Shown piece by piece: positions 48,181 to 60,775 of a stretch of DNA of 64,000 bases. Source of the stretch: Gracilariopsis chorda (taxonomy: Eukaryota; Rhodophyta; Florideophyceae; Gracilariales; Gracilariaceae); NCBI GenBank assembly GCA_003194525.1, contig NBIV01000002.1, positions 248,001 through 312,000 of the forward strand. Direction: 5' to 3'. The position numbers and the translations under genes were made by a program. Position 1 is the stretch's first letter. Every line of letters starts with the position of its first letter. The notes below the pieces were generated by a model that saw only the letters and a program-made list of their open reading frames with translations, had not been told where the DNA came from and searched no databases.

Positions 48181-51100
48181 TTGCGCCAGCTTTTTTCTGG
48201 ACGCAGCTCAGATGAATGAGTAAGCGCTCAGTACCCCTTAAACATGATTGATTTCATATGTTTTAAAGGAAAAGTGTTTGAGATCAAGAAACTTACAGCT
48301 CCATGGATACATATTAGTGAGAAAATATACTAATCGTAACATGCGAACCTTGTCCTTAGAGTACAGCGCTATAGTTCTTCGCTTGTCCTTCTGCTCGAAA
48401 TCACCAAGAATGAATTCAACTTGAAATGTTGAAGCTAGCGTTTGAAGCAGAGCATGAACCGGTGATAGGAATAAAACATTCGCAAAAATTTAGCTCCATC
48501 CACTCCATAGCGGTTGCGGAGGAACTAAAGGAGACTGGGAACTCTGCCCTCTTCCACCTGAGGTCCGAAACACCGCAACAGGTAGATTTGGTTCATTATC
48601 GTGCGCTTATCTATTCCAATACAATAATTGTAATCAGAAATGCTTTTCTTTCTTTTTATATCCTTCATGAAATGCTGGAACACTTTGAGCAAATGAGTTG
48701 AATCCCCAGGTTCAGATCCATTCCACTAAAAACTAGATCATATTGAGATAGAAACCAGGGATTTGGGGGCAGTACTTTTCACCTGAATGTAAAATAAGTA
48801 GTTTTAAGAAAGGCAATTATAGACCACGGCACTACGTTCTAGCTAGCTCTCATCCGGATATAAATGTAGAATAGCATTGAATAACACTTGGCCGAATTCA
48901 AACTTCTATTCCGATCAGTGATTTTTGTAAGGATCGAAGCTTTGTGGTCTGTGATCGGAGAAGACTGAAAAGAATGAAAATACCGCTTTATATGCTTATG
49001 GCGAAGAATTATCCGTTTCCGCAGGATCAGTTCTGTGACAAACAGTATGCTTTCCGGTATGTAGAGCAGATTAGCGATTCGTTCAACTAGACCTGGATAA
49101 GCCATCGGTCACCGTCAATATGATGAAGCGTGGACCGCTCTCTGACCAGAAGCAATGTACTTCTCGACTGGAACATGAACGCAACGGACTTAGCACTTTG
49201 GGGGTGAGTACTATGATGACGATCACTTAAAATCCGAGTGAGAGTCATTGACTTGCATGGACAGCGAGGAAAAGTCTATCGTAAGCAAGAACGCATATGC
49301 GGTGCTTAGAGTAAAAAAGAAGAGCGACCAAGCGGCACGGTACACCTCTCAACCATCCAGTAAACACCACGTGAGGAGCATCCGGTGGGCAGCACAAACG
49401 ACCAAAGCTCCCACCACACCGCTTGCAAAGCGCAGCATGAATCAGAACCTGGTCCCCACCACAGTCGCACGGCCATCCGAGACGTGTGGGTACCGGGACA
49501 CTGCGGGTTACCACGAAACGTGGCTGTGGACGAACTTTAATAGAGGAGCCTCTGTATGCCTATAGAGCAGTAGCTCCAAAAAGAGATCGACTTCCTGGAA
49601 ATGGAACAAAGAATCTACATCCGTCTTACAAGCGCAGAGCCAATAAGCGAAGTTCGGGAGGCACTTCTAAATACGATGACTCTACGAAGAGCGCATACTG
49701 CCTTGGCGCAAATATTTACCGGCCACATTCCAACTCTGCATCCTGTTTCTACGTTTATTAACAATAGTAAATGTCTTGCTCCCTCGAATGTGGGCTCAAG
49801 GTACAAAGTAGTGTAGATCGCTTTCTTCTTATATGCCGCCAAAGATCAACGTCCAGATTTAGAGAAATTCTATTTTTCCGAGAAAAGCAAGGTTTTGACG
49901 TCGAATCAACAGAAAGAACACTGGCAGAAGACTTACTAATTTATCTAGAGAGAGAGAGAGGTTCTTTTAAATCTAACCCCTACCGTAGTCTTGAAATTAG
50001 AGACACGAGCTCATGTAAACACATATACCCACCCACCCACACATCCCGAGACGATGTTAGAGACAACCGACCTGTAATGGGCCTTCATCTCCTTGACACG
50101 GTCCAGATACGGTGGTATCGGAGATCGCAGAGAAATGAATGAATCGTAGTTTAGGTCCGCGAGAGCGAGATGCTTCACGGACCTCTGACAACTGTATGAC
50201 ATTGCTTGCGCCATTGTCATGCCACCGCCGTTTTGGAGCAGTCAACATCGACTCGATCAGTCCCGCTCTGACCGTGGCGTGGCTGGTGAAAAGATTTCAC
50301 CCATGACGGTGTCTCTCTCTTGGGTGCCCAAGAAAGCGAAACTCCCTCCCAGAACGAAAATAGGGCATGGTCACGGTCACACTTCGCCAGAAGAGGGGCA
50401 TGCACCGAAATCACGTAGGGAAGAAGCCCTTGAGGAAATGAACGAGTTTTAGAACAGGAGAGCAGTTGGAGTTTTGTTTCAAAGACGTACTAGCAAGGAA
50501 GGAGTGGAGGGAGTACTGGGGTGCGGTGCTAACGCAAAAGTACAGAAATCGCTGAAGTAGACCTGTAATGAGGATTGGGCGGAAAGGATGTCGTCAATGG
50601 TTTCTTGGCGGCCAACGTGGTACATGCGAATCGCCTTGTCGTGGTGTGCCCCTTACCCGAGGACCTCTAGAGGTTGAATGAAATGGTGGAATGAAGAAGG
50701 CAACAGTCCTCGGAAACGAAACGATTCTGCGGTTGAACACGCCTAGACACCTAATGCATTCTTAGTATAGTAGTAACCCAGTGTGTGTAGCACGACTCCG
50801 GGTTGTAGCTAATAGCTATCGTACGAAGAACGCGTTATAGGTTGTAGGGGTCCTTAGCAAACCCCCGGGCTAACATAGAATTGATGTTACTCGTTCGTAA
50901 ACAGAGAGAGAGAGAGACCTGTAAATAATATCATGAGGGAGGAGAATGGGTACTCCTGTAGGAGTAAATTCAACTTCGAGTGTCTCTACCCATTCTGCAA
51001 AGCATACCACCCTCTTTGACACGCATAGTAGACTTGAACGAAGCAGGACCTCAAAGTTGTACATAGCATGCTTTTATCTGGTTTTCGTAGATGACGCTCA

Positions 51101-53049
51101 GCCATTGTATTGAATGAATTGGTATACCACAGATAGTAATTGCAGGCTCTTGAATATGCAGAATCGAATAGAACTATTCATCTGTCATCTTCTGTGGGAT
51201 ACTTTGCCTGGCTCCAATATTGAGGTTACGGCAGCAGAGGGATGTGACTTTTCTTTATCATTGCTTCGTAGCTCAAAGCCATGCTGAATGCTGAGCACAC
51301 AAAGAACGAAATTTTTTAATGTGCCTATAAGACTGAGAAAGCTTTCTTTCTCGAAAGCTGAAGCACGCGTCTTTTTCGGTAAGTTGTACTGCATTCGGGA
51401 CGTGCATTTCTTGGTCTCTGAGTTATTGAAGAATGAATGACAGTGATGTAACAGAAATAAAAAATTCGGAGATGGTTATACGCTTGGAAACGAGGGTGAA
51501 GGCGATCACGATGAGTGAAGGCGTGTGATCAGCGAGAGGCCAGTACGCAAAATGCAATGTATGTTTGAGTATTGCCACGCGTTGCAATTAATTCTTCGGT
51601 GTTTTATGAACGGAAAGGGCCTTACTCGGAACCGGGATATCCTTTGGTGCGAAGATGTAGAGGCAACAGTGAAATATTACACTCTTTGCTTTCTAGCGAA
51701 GCGTATTGTACGCACAAACTGAGAAGACAAACGGGACGCATTGCTCCGAAAGAAATTAAAAGACGAAACGCCGCGAGTGTGAGCATCGCGAGTGCGCATA
51801 CTGTGGGCACACAGGACCACAGACGACTACTCATACACGGCAAAACAGATTGGGAGCATCTTGTTGTATGAATAGTCACAATTTTGCAGTTGTAGAACTG
51901 CTGGCGTGCTCCAGGCTCAGTTAAGTCGAGAGCCTGTAGTCTGCATTTGAGAATAACCTCGACTGCTTTTCCGTCTGATTTTCTCTTCATGAAACTGGAT
52001 GTCGTGATGAAAATGATTTGTAAAGCTCTAGTAATCTCCAAATATGAAGCTAAGAAACGGGTCCATGAAACAGTCAACAGTGTCTTTTTTTGGTGTTTAG
52101 GATTGTTTTAAGCTGGAGTGTCCGTTGTAGTCCCGAACTGACAAGAGAAGAGGCAAGGAAAGAATCTCAGAGTTGTCAGAATTGGTCTTGCATTTTTCGT
52201 CTCGATCGAAAAGCAATCACGACGCGTTTAATTGCTAGAAATGCTTTTCTAACAAACAAAAACATGTCACACTCTCCTCTAATCAAGAACTACCGCACAA
52301 AATCCGCCTGAATAGTTGTTACGGATGTCTATGCTCTTTGCGGACACATGTAAACAGTTCTCTGCTCTTCAGAATACATAACGTCAAAATGAATCAACTG
52401 CCATGAGCCAAGGAAACCATGCATCGAAAACCTTTATGCCTAAAGAAGGAAAAGTGGCTTTCGGTCGCAGGCGCCGCTTCGCGCCATGGCCGAGAGTTTG
52501 CATAAGATATTTGCACAGTTTTTGGTTTACACATAGACTAAACTATGTAATATTAATGACGCATCTCTACAAAGTCTACAGCATCCTATAAAACAGAGTT
52601 TTTTATGCTTTGCGGCATGCTTTACGAATTGTGCGCATTTTGGGCGTGTCTTCTATAAAATGAAGCAGTAACACATGATCAGATGTTTTCACAGGCAAAG
52701 CCCAACATCGAACTGATTTGAGTAAGAAAAGGTTGTTCAAAAGTCAATTATAATTTTCTTCAGCCTTTGTCCTTGCGCTTTATGCGCCGTTGCTGCAAAT
52801 GCCAATCTGGTAAGAAACATTCGACGTCTTATTTCCACAATTGCAAACTCAAAGAGGAATTCAACGTGGTACTAAAAGGCTTTGCTGAATTTCCCCATTT
52901 TCATCAATCCCTGAAAGTCGAATGACTGTGCGATAAATGCTGGTAACAATAAACATCTTTCCCTTCAGCAAGTGCAAATGAAGTACATTTTCAATCACGA
53001 AAACAGAAACATCCAACTTCAGTTTCAAATGCTGGTGCGGTACTCCATT
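48181..53049. other. Long intergenic region, no convincing gene
   Basis: Short frames only. It includes a GA microsatellite (49947-49961), the second copy of the dispersed repeat (50834-50920) and AT-rich DNA beyond 51400. A Cys-rich frame at 49245-49514 (-) was not supported by any family. Confidence 0.4.
50834..50920 (+). repeat. Dispersed repeat, copy 2
   Basis: TATAGGTTGTAGGGGTCCTT, then GCAAACCCCCGGGC, GAATTGATG, GTTCGTAAACA and a (GA)n run, matching 35229-35311 in order and spacing. Confidence 0.6.
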
Positions 53050-54413
53050 GAAGCGTAGTTATACGTCAATTCAGGTCCAATGATAATTTATGCCGAACAT
53101 TTTTCACCTTTGGTTCCTCAATTGAGAACGATCATAGTTGCAGATTTCAACTCATACATTCTTCCTGGAAAATACTCCAATGCATTATAGTTATGTGTCT
53201 CACTTAATTGATTTGTTGTAGTAACAATCAAATGGTTGAGCTTGACATCTTCCGTCTTCCGTGTTGAAAAGCATTTCCACAGCAACTTGTGTGCTTCGTT
53301 TACATCCAATTTAGACATGAGTGGAAGCCTTGTAGATGCTGGAAACGTTTCACGACTACGAATGAGCAAAACTTTGGCAGAAAATGGATCATATTGTTGA
53401 CCAACCTGTTCTATAAGGCAAAAAAACTTTTGACTCTTCTGTTCCAAAGCTCTCAAGAGTACCATAAGAGCTTCTATAGGAGACTCAATGAGATAATACG
53501 AATTGTGCCATCCCTTTCGGATACTGTTTTCGTTCTTGAAAACACTGAAAGCAGTTGCATATAATCACCGGCCATAACTACGACCATGAATCCAAATTAT
53601 TTGCTAGAGTTCCCTAATTTCTTCTTTACGGTGTTCACAATTTTAAGGAGCATTTTCAGGCACATTGAAGCTTCATCCACCATCAGCAAAACAGTCTTCC
53701 GGATTAGGTCTGCTCTGTTCGATCGTGCTCCGTATTTGGAAAAGTGTACGACGCTCTTTACTTTGCAAATCTTCGTTCTCATCAATGCAGAATCAAAGAA
53801 AACTATGCAAAGTTCTTCCCCCTTCATACAGTGCCGCAGTAATACCTTTTTTGGTTGTCACCTGCAACAATAGGCCTTCATGCTCAACAGTATCTCTCAA
53901 AATAGATAAAAGATAGGTTTAACATGTCCCTGCTCGTCTTTGTAAGAAGAAAACGCTTCCGTGTGTGTTACAGTTTTCTAATTTTCCCATTCTCTCTCGA
54001 TATTGTATTTCTCTCTTCCTTTTGTCGAAACCTTGCTTCCGGAGTTCTTTCTGGTCGTCATAGCGCTGTATAAACCCTCGCATGGAATTTGAAGGAGATT
54101 TGCGAGGTACTTGAGCTCATTACTTTGCTACTTGCAATTTTCTCTCTCTGAGATGAAGTTGTAAGACAGTATGATGGAAGGAACGATCATTTCTGATAAG
54201 CAGACTACCATATGTATTCGAAATCTGTATGATTCTTCGAAGCGGTTCTTCTCTTTTTTGTACTACGTTTCCTTTGGGAATATCCGCAGTTATAGCTCGT
54301 TTGTACTTTTCAATCACAGTTTTAGAATTTAATCTTTGTTGAAAGGAAGTGACGAACAAGTAATGCAGCTCAACAGGAGTAGAATGGTATCTTACTGCGT
54401 CATTAAAAGTCAT
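53050..54413 (-). pseudogene. Helitron/PIF1-type helicase relic
   Basis: On the - strand, in order: a segment like the region before the helicase of Helitron proteins (ELHYLFVTSFQQRLNSKTVI), the VTTKKGITAALYEGGRTLHS block after motif I, a Walker-B-like LLMVDEAS, VVVMAGDYMQLLSV, and the later LNHLIVTTTNQLSETHNY. Frames change several times and the Walker A loop was not found. Such helicases drive rolling-circle transposition; this copy is dead and no Rep domain or Helitron end was identified. Confidence 0.55.
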
Positions 54414-55619
54414 TTCATACTGCTCACCTTGGATATATAATCCACGGGCTATTGCAGTGTCGATAGTGACAGATCTTACACGACTCGACTGATTCGCGCC
54501 AGTAGGGCAAGTCGTTTGATTACCATTGGCTAGTCGTTTGGAGGTAAATAAGTGTGCGTTTAGTGATGTATTTTAGGGGGTCAACTTACTCGTTGTCAGA
54601 GCAATTTTTAGGTAGATTAGACTTTCTATGTCTGTTTCGCTCAAGGACGACTGGTAAAATGGTAGCTACTGTTGTGTTTTCGACGGACTTTCATATTATG
54701 GTATGGAAAGCATCAAATTTTGCTTTTGTGCAGTGGTAGGATTGCTATCCCTTCGGGAACCAGTAAATTTTCGAGTAATCCAAAACACAAAGGGCACACA
54801 GAAACATCTCTGGACAACATCGAATTAGAACACTCTCTGCTCCTGCTGCCATATCTGTGGTACAGTGGGTTCTGTGCATGCTCTTAAGGAATGGGCTGTT
54901 ATCTAAGATTCCTAATGGAGTACTCGTATTTTTTAACTGGTGCCACGTGGGCACACCAATCCAGAGGAATTGTTCCATCGGATTGTAATTCAATTAGGTA
55001 GGATAACCTAACTCAGAATTTTATAGGATGCAGTAGATAGTTTCCGCCGAGGTCAGCTCGTGGCACTGTATATGGTGCGCCACTGGAAGCTCCACCTCCG
55101 GGGAAGTAAACCAAGCACCCTCGAGGCTGATTCTAGTTCGTCTGGTTCAACCTCTTGATAATCACCTTCAATTACACTATTACGCCATCCTATAGGTGTG
55201 GTTTTAAGCCACTGATTCCCAGCGCGTCCCATAGCAGCTTCAGTAGGATTATCGTCCACCCAGTGAGCCCGCTCTCCACTTGCTGCTTGCGGATCTCTTT
55301 TCAGGATTCCCCCGGTCGCCCCTCCTATATTAAGGAGACCACCACCTATTGCAATCAAATTGTTAGGCCGTATCTAAAATTCCTATTTTACGGACGTTGT
55401 GCTCACCAATTTCTATACCACAACTGGTTTCCCAACGTAGAAAATTCGTTCCTCAAGGTGCATGTAACGGAGCGCGAAAGAAAAGCGCTAAACTGGCACC
55501 TACTGGACCCCACTCGTAGTGGAATCCTTCCTTAAGCTGACTAGGTAGTGGAAGTAAATCACCCCGACTTACTCCTCTATGGACCACAAAGAACCTAACC
55601 AGGAAACTCCTTCTTAAAC
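54414..55619. other. Between the helicase relic and element D; no gene recognised
   Basis: A Gly-rich - strand frame (55053-55358) is open but matches nothing recognised. The 5' LTR of element D may lie here, but no pair allows its definition. Confidence 0.4.
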
Positions 55620-57880
55620 TCCACAGGCGCCGGGCTCCCAGGGTGGACGCAGCAAGCGCAGCGCCCCTCAAGGACCCACCGCCATTCTGGATGACCCTGA
55701 ACGTCTCCCACGGAATGCTGGCTCCAGTGTGGAACGGGTACGACAACGACTAAGGAGACTAAACTACACGAGGACAGCGGATACTCTCGCAACGCCTCAC
55801 TAGAATGCCGCAGTGGAAGTTGAAGAACCCAGACGGCGTTTCAACCGCCGTCGCCTCAGGAGATCCAGGCCCAGGCCACGGCAGAACCTGATACACGTAT
55901 CGAGTCTATGGCCCCACGACTCACCGATTAGCTCTCGCAAGAGGTCGCCGAACGGATTACTGCAGGTGTCAAGACGCATCTTGGATCCCACCACCACGCC
56001 CTAGTGGAGGAAATTGCGATCGAAAGTGCGCACCACACGGCAGACGCCCTCTTGGACTCTGATTCCTTGCTACAGGTGATTTCTGATGTTATCCGAGCGG
56101 AAGTTTGCTCCCAGACCATGCACTTACAACCGGTAGCCGCGTTTCAAAGTGCATTTTCCGTACAGGAGAGGTTCCCTCTCTCAACATCTTAGGTAACGTC
56201 GGGCAGAGGAGGACAGGATACTGTCAATACTTGCGGCGGAGAAAGACAGGATACCGCCATAGGGAAACGGCGACGCCCTAGGAATACCGTATGACCCGTT
56301 TGGACTCGACATCTTACGGAGGAGGGCAGGATACCGGTCACGAGAACTCTCACCTTCGGTGAGAAGGAAAAGATACTCTGGTGGTGAATCGAGATAACGG
56401 GGATCATGTCAGACCCCTAGACACTCAAGAAAGACGAAGTAGAAAACGGAGGGACAGAAGAAGAAATAGAAGACACCCGATTCGGAGAGTAGTATTGGCT
56501 CTGATTCCGAGAACAGCTCCGACTCAGAGGACGACGCATCTCTGACGGAGAAGCGACCAAGGGTCAGGAAGATCGTCCCGTTAAACGATCAAATCGCCAA
56601 GGTGGTGGATTATGAAACCTACAGGTTGAATGATCGCTCCACTATATACGACGAGTCGGTCGCTAAACGACTTACGAAGATTCAGCGCCGAATGCATACT
56701 AAAATGAAGAAATACACCTTTTCAGGTGAATTCCCCACCTCAGTGCTGAACTTCCTTACACGCTTCCGTTCGGCGTGTAACACCAACAGCGTGCATGAAG
56801 GTGCCACCATGTGGTGCTTTCACTTCAATCTCACTGGGCAGGCGCAATTCCTCGTGCAACCTCGCCTCACAGCGGAAAGCGCCATTGTAGATGATCCTGG
56901 GACGGAAGTCCTGATAACGTACACCGAGGCGGTCAACTTCCTCCTCAAACGGTACGCCACAGACGGGGTGATTGCGGATGCCGACGCTGACTTCACCTCC
57001 TACCGGCAGAGCACAGAAATGACCGAAACGGAGTTTTTCCAGAAACTCTGGAGCAAGGCCTCCAGGTGCGGAAACGTGTATTACGAACGAAGGTTAAAGT
57101 CGCTGTTCGTCTAGGGACTCCTCCCTTCGATACGCGCGAGGGTGCACAACCATTTGACAACGCATCCTCGGACCTTCTATACGGAGGTAGCGCACTTTTG
57201 TAATTCTAAAGGGACACCCATCGCGCTGCACGGAAAAGCCACGCTCCACTTTTGGACAAACCCTTTGCCTCAAGAAATTGCACTGCTACGGCCCTTACGT
57301 TGGACATCAGCACCTCAGAAAACGCGGAAGACCGAACGACCGAACAGGAACAGGACGCCCTTGCTCTCAGTTTCGCGTGACCCCAAGGGTACCGTACCGT
57401 TCGCGGACATCGTCGTCACCCAGCTCATACAACTCGGCGGGATCCTTTTGGAACATCCGCTTCGCAAATCCTTGAAGTTATCTACCACCTTGTAGTATTT
57501 GTTTGTCCTAAGAACTGGTGCACTGCACCACTCTCACACCAACAATGAGGGTCGCTATCCCCCAGGAGAGAGAGAAGAATTTCCAGGAAGCGAAAGACAC
57601 CTACTCGGAGAATGATAGTTATCATACAGCTTATGGTGATATCCGCTCCCCTCAAGTTCTTTATGGATACCGCACCCCATTGGAAATAGCGGCTCAACCA
57701 GTCCGGGCACCAGCTATGCAGGGACTAGCTGCCCAGTCTGCAGCTCCTATCACCTCGCAGAGGAGCGCTGCGATCCCGGTTGCACAGCTGCAACCGAACG
57801 CAGCGCTTGGAACTCCACTCAGGGAAACCATCAGAACCGCACGTAGAGGCTCCAAGTGGCTCCCCTCAGTGCAGCCTTAG
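55620..57880 (+). pseudogene. Element D gag
   Basis: The best segment (56602-57114) reads MVDYETYRLNDRSTIYDESV, KKYTFSGEFPTSVLNFLTRF, VHEGATMWCFHFNLTG and MTETEFFQKLWSKASRCGNV, aligning with the capsid-like parts of C and B gag. An Arg-rich tract and an acidic Ser tract precede it. Frames break near 55800, 56190 and 57112. No zinc knuckle was found. Confidence 0.6.
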
Positions 57881-58049
57881 TCCAACAGAAGTCACCTGTA
57901 GGAAAAGTGGGAACCCGAGTGCCAAGTTGGAATGGAATTGGTGGACCCCCCACGCCAAAAATCAACGAAAACACTGGATCCCCGATTTTCTGCGGACCCA
58001 TCCACCACCTTCGAGGAATCGGTATATCTGCTCCGACGCGATAACTATA

Positions 58050-60122
58050 AATTATTTGTTTCCTTAGGATGATCTCCTCTCGCATCAACCACTGCATGTG
58101 CAATCTTGGGCACAGGCGCCGGTCCAAACCTTGTACATGTCGACATGATCCCCAGATCGGCCCTGAACTCCTTAAAGACGGACAAACTACCAACGGTGCG
58201 CGATGCCTCGCAGCGAACGTTAAACATCCTCAGGGCTCTGCCTTTATATCTCCGTGTTGGATCCTTAAAAGTATGAATGTGGTTCCTTGCGGCGACAAAC
58301 TTAGCCACACACTGCATACTGGGGATTTTGTTTGGTGACTGGTATGTGCGTGCCATCTACCCAGGCCTGCAGAAGATGACATTTCATAGTGCCGCCCCTG
58401 TATTTATCGTGTCCGCCTCTCCGGGACCCAAATGTGTTTTAAGTGGGTAGAGTTCTGAAGAAGACGCAGTCCAACAAACTCCGAGTGATGAAAAGTGTTC
58501 AGATACCCGCGAGCAGTCAGGTCGAAGTCTGGGTGCAATCATACACCTCTGGCTTGTCCTTCTTGCAGGGGAGCGCTCATCGTACTACGAGGCAACACTC
58601 CATGATGGCAAATGGGGTCATGGAAATAGTGCTACCCATCCCCTTCAGGGTTATGGCTGCCAACCTTAAGGAGTCTCCCTCACAAGGGCACAGTAGTGGG
58701 GATAGCTCTGCCAGTTTCTACAGGACTGGCTCAAACCCCGCCAAAGAGACACCTCGCCTTACAGGACACTGCCACCGCAATGGAGACTGATTCTTCACCG
58801 TTGCCTCCTAAGGAAACACCCCCTGGCTTATGGCAGGAGTAGCTCCAAGTTGGCGAAAAATTCGTAGCGTATGGCCAATGGATAATAGAAATTTCATCCG
58901 CCTTTGAGGATATGTGGTGCACCTGTTTGGACCAAGTGTATTTGACCAAGCCTCGGATCCAGTTAACACCAGAGATAAAACCGGTACATCAACTCCCACG
59001 GAGAGCCGGACCCCATGAACGCGATTTTGAGTGTGAGGAGATCCAGCGCATATTGGAAAAAGGCGTAATTGAGCCGTCCACTTCCGAATGGGCCTCCTTG
59101 GTGGTGGTCACCAAGAAAAACATGGATCTCTGAGGTTTTTTATCGATTACTGGTGCCTGAATGAGGTAAATGTGCAGGATTCCTACCGGATACCCCACAT
59201 GGATAAATGCATCGACTCCTCAGGCAATGCGTCAGTATTCTATACTCTGGACGCCAATAGTGGATACTGGCAAATCGAGATGGACGACACCGATAAGGAC
59301 AAGACAACTTTCACCACCCACTGCGGCATATTCAGATTCGTAAGGATGCCTTTTGGGATTGAATAACGCCCCTGCCAAATTTTTGTGGGCAGTAGACATA
59401 ATCTTGTCAAGGGTGAAGTGCCACTACACCGTGGTATACATTGACGACGTCAGTATCTACTCGTGCACCGTGGAGCAGCACTTCATGCATGTGTCACACT
59501 TCCTCCAATTCCTGAAGGATGATGGTCTAACCCTGAAGCTAGAGAAGTGCTTCCTCTTCAAGTCCTTCGTGGATTACCTGGGACACTTAGCGCTCCCTGG
59601 TCGCTTACAGGTATCAAGTAAGACTTAAGACGCTATCAAGGAAGCTAAACCGCCCACAGACCAGACGGAACTACGTTCCTTCCTAGGTTTGTGCAACGTT
59701 CTCCGCAGCTTTGTCCCTAATATCTCCAGAATAGCGGCCCCATTGAAGGGCCTATTGGAAACAGGTCAACTGACACAGATTGGAACCTTCATGGACGAGG
59801 AAAATGAAGCATTCGAAATTCTGAAGGGGAAGCTGATTGAACTTCCAATATTGGTTGTACCGAAATGGCACGGACGCAAGGTTTTCGATACGGACGCTTA
59901 TAAGTACCAGGTGGGAGGCGTTCTCCTACAGAAACAACTGGACGGTGGACTGCATCCGATAGGTTACTGGAATCGTAGCCTCTCCTAGGCGGAGCGGAAG
60001 TACTCCACTTCCGAACAAGAAGGTCTCGGTATCGTGTGGGCAGTACTACTATGGCAACCCTACTATGAGGGTACTCGCTTCATCTTGAGGACTGATTATA
60101 CTCCACTGAAGTAGATATTATT
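58050..60122 (+). pseudogene. Element D protease, reverse transcriptase and RNase H start
   Basis: Protease: AILGTGAGPNLVHVDMIP, with Gly for the catalytic Asp. RT: GVIEPSTSEWASLVVV, IDYWCLNEVNVQDSYRIPHM, TLDANSGYWQIEMDD, MPFGI-NNAPAKF, and an intact YIDD at about 59437. RNase H starts KVFDTDAYKYQVGGVLLQKQ and ends after TDYTPLK. Breaks occur near 59130, 59358, 59626 and 59986. Confidence 0.8.
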
Positions 60123-60775
60123 TTGGGGAAGCTCAATGCTTTAGCACAAGATGCTGACCGGTCGGGCGTGTCTCAGTGGTCAGTAGAAGGATTTCCTAGA
60201 AAGCCCGGGTGGAAGATGGGTTCGGTGATCTGAACGATGGAAGTCAGGAAACGCCGGTCGAAGGCTGCGGAACCGGATGGGCAACTGCATCAGGCGTCGT
60301 CAGGAAGCACGCGTAGAGTGGTGGCAGTAGTGTAACGCTCGTGCTTTACGGTTCAGAGTAGTAGTACAAGCTAGTGGGCAGTCTGTATCGTCGACTAGAA
60401 CAAGAAACTAGTTATTTTGGTGGGATGAAGTCTGCCTTTACTCGTTCATGGGGGTTGGGGGGTACTGTAATCCTAAGTAGACCCGCCGGCCCCGAGGCGC
60501 ACCCTGGCTACGATGCACCTCAGCAGATATGCGCCAATGGCGGGCCTGCATACGCACTACGTAAAAATTATTTAAATATTATCTAGGGTCTTGCAGGCAC
60601 GCCTGCCCTTCCTTCTGGGTGGACACGTCTATCCCGTCCAAACAGTCCCCAGGTGCACCGTGCCGGTCACTTGCACTCTTGGCATCTGTCCACCGTTCTG
60701 TCTCCCACGTCATGACTCATCAGTGTTCTCTGTCGTCCGTCATGATCTGACACCCATATGGTCCTTCTACCACAT
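60123..60775. repeat. Second copy of the 655-bp LTR-like repeat
   Basis: It aligns throughout with 15899-16553 (shared blocks: CACAAGATGCTGACCGGTC, GAAGGATTTCCTAGAAAGC, GTAGTACAAGCTAGTGGGCA, ATTATCTAGGGTCTTGCA). Its ends are mutated (TTTTGGGG, TACCACA). It interrupts RNase H of element D. Confidence 0.8.

Larger units (their letters stand above)
55620..60122 (+). mobile_element. Decayed Ty3/gypsy element D
   Basis: Gag, protease, RT and the start of RNase H appear in order with frameshifts. Gag start (STGAGS, ILDDPERL) and protease (AILGTGAGPN) resemble element C. It stops in RNase H (LRTDYTPLK, then TAG) exactly where a copy of the 655-bp repeat begins. No integrase follows, so the 3' half was lost. 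Confidence 0.8.

Noticed and set aside
48426..48701. 91-codon frame as a gene.
   Set aside because: No homology, no promoter and AT-rich composition typical of the surrounding noncoding DNA.
49245..49514. Cys-rich frame on the - strand as a zinc-finger gene.
   Set aside because: Cys spacing fits no known finger, and there is no promoter or extended frame.
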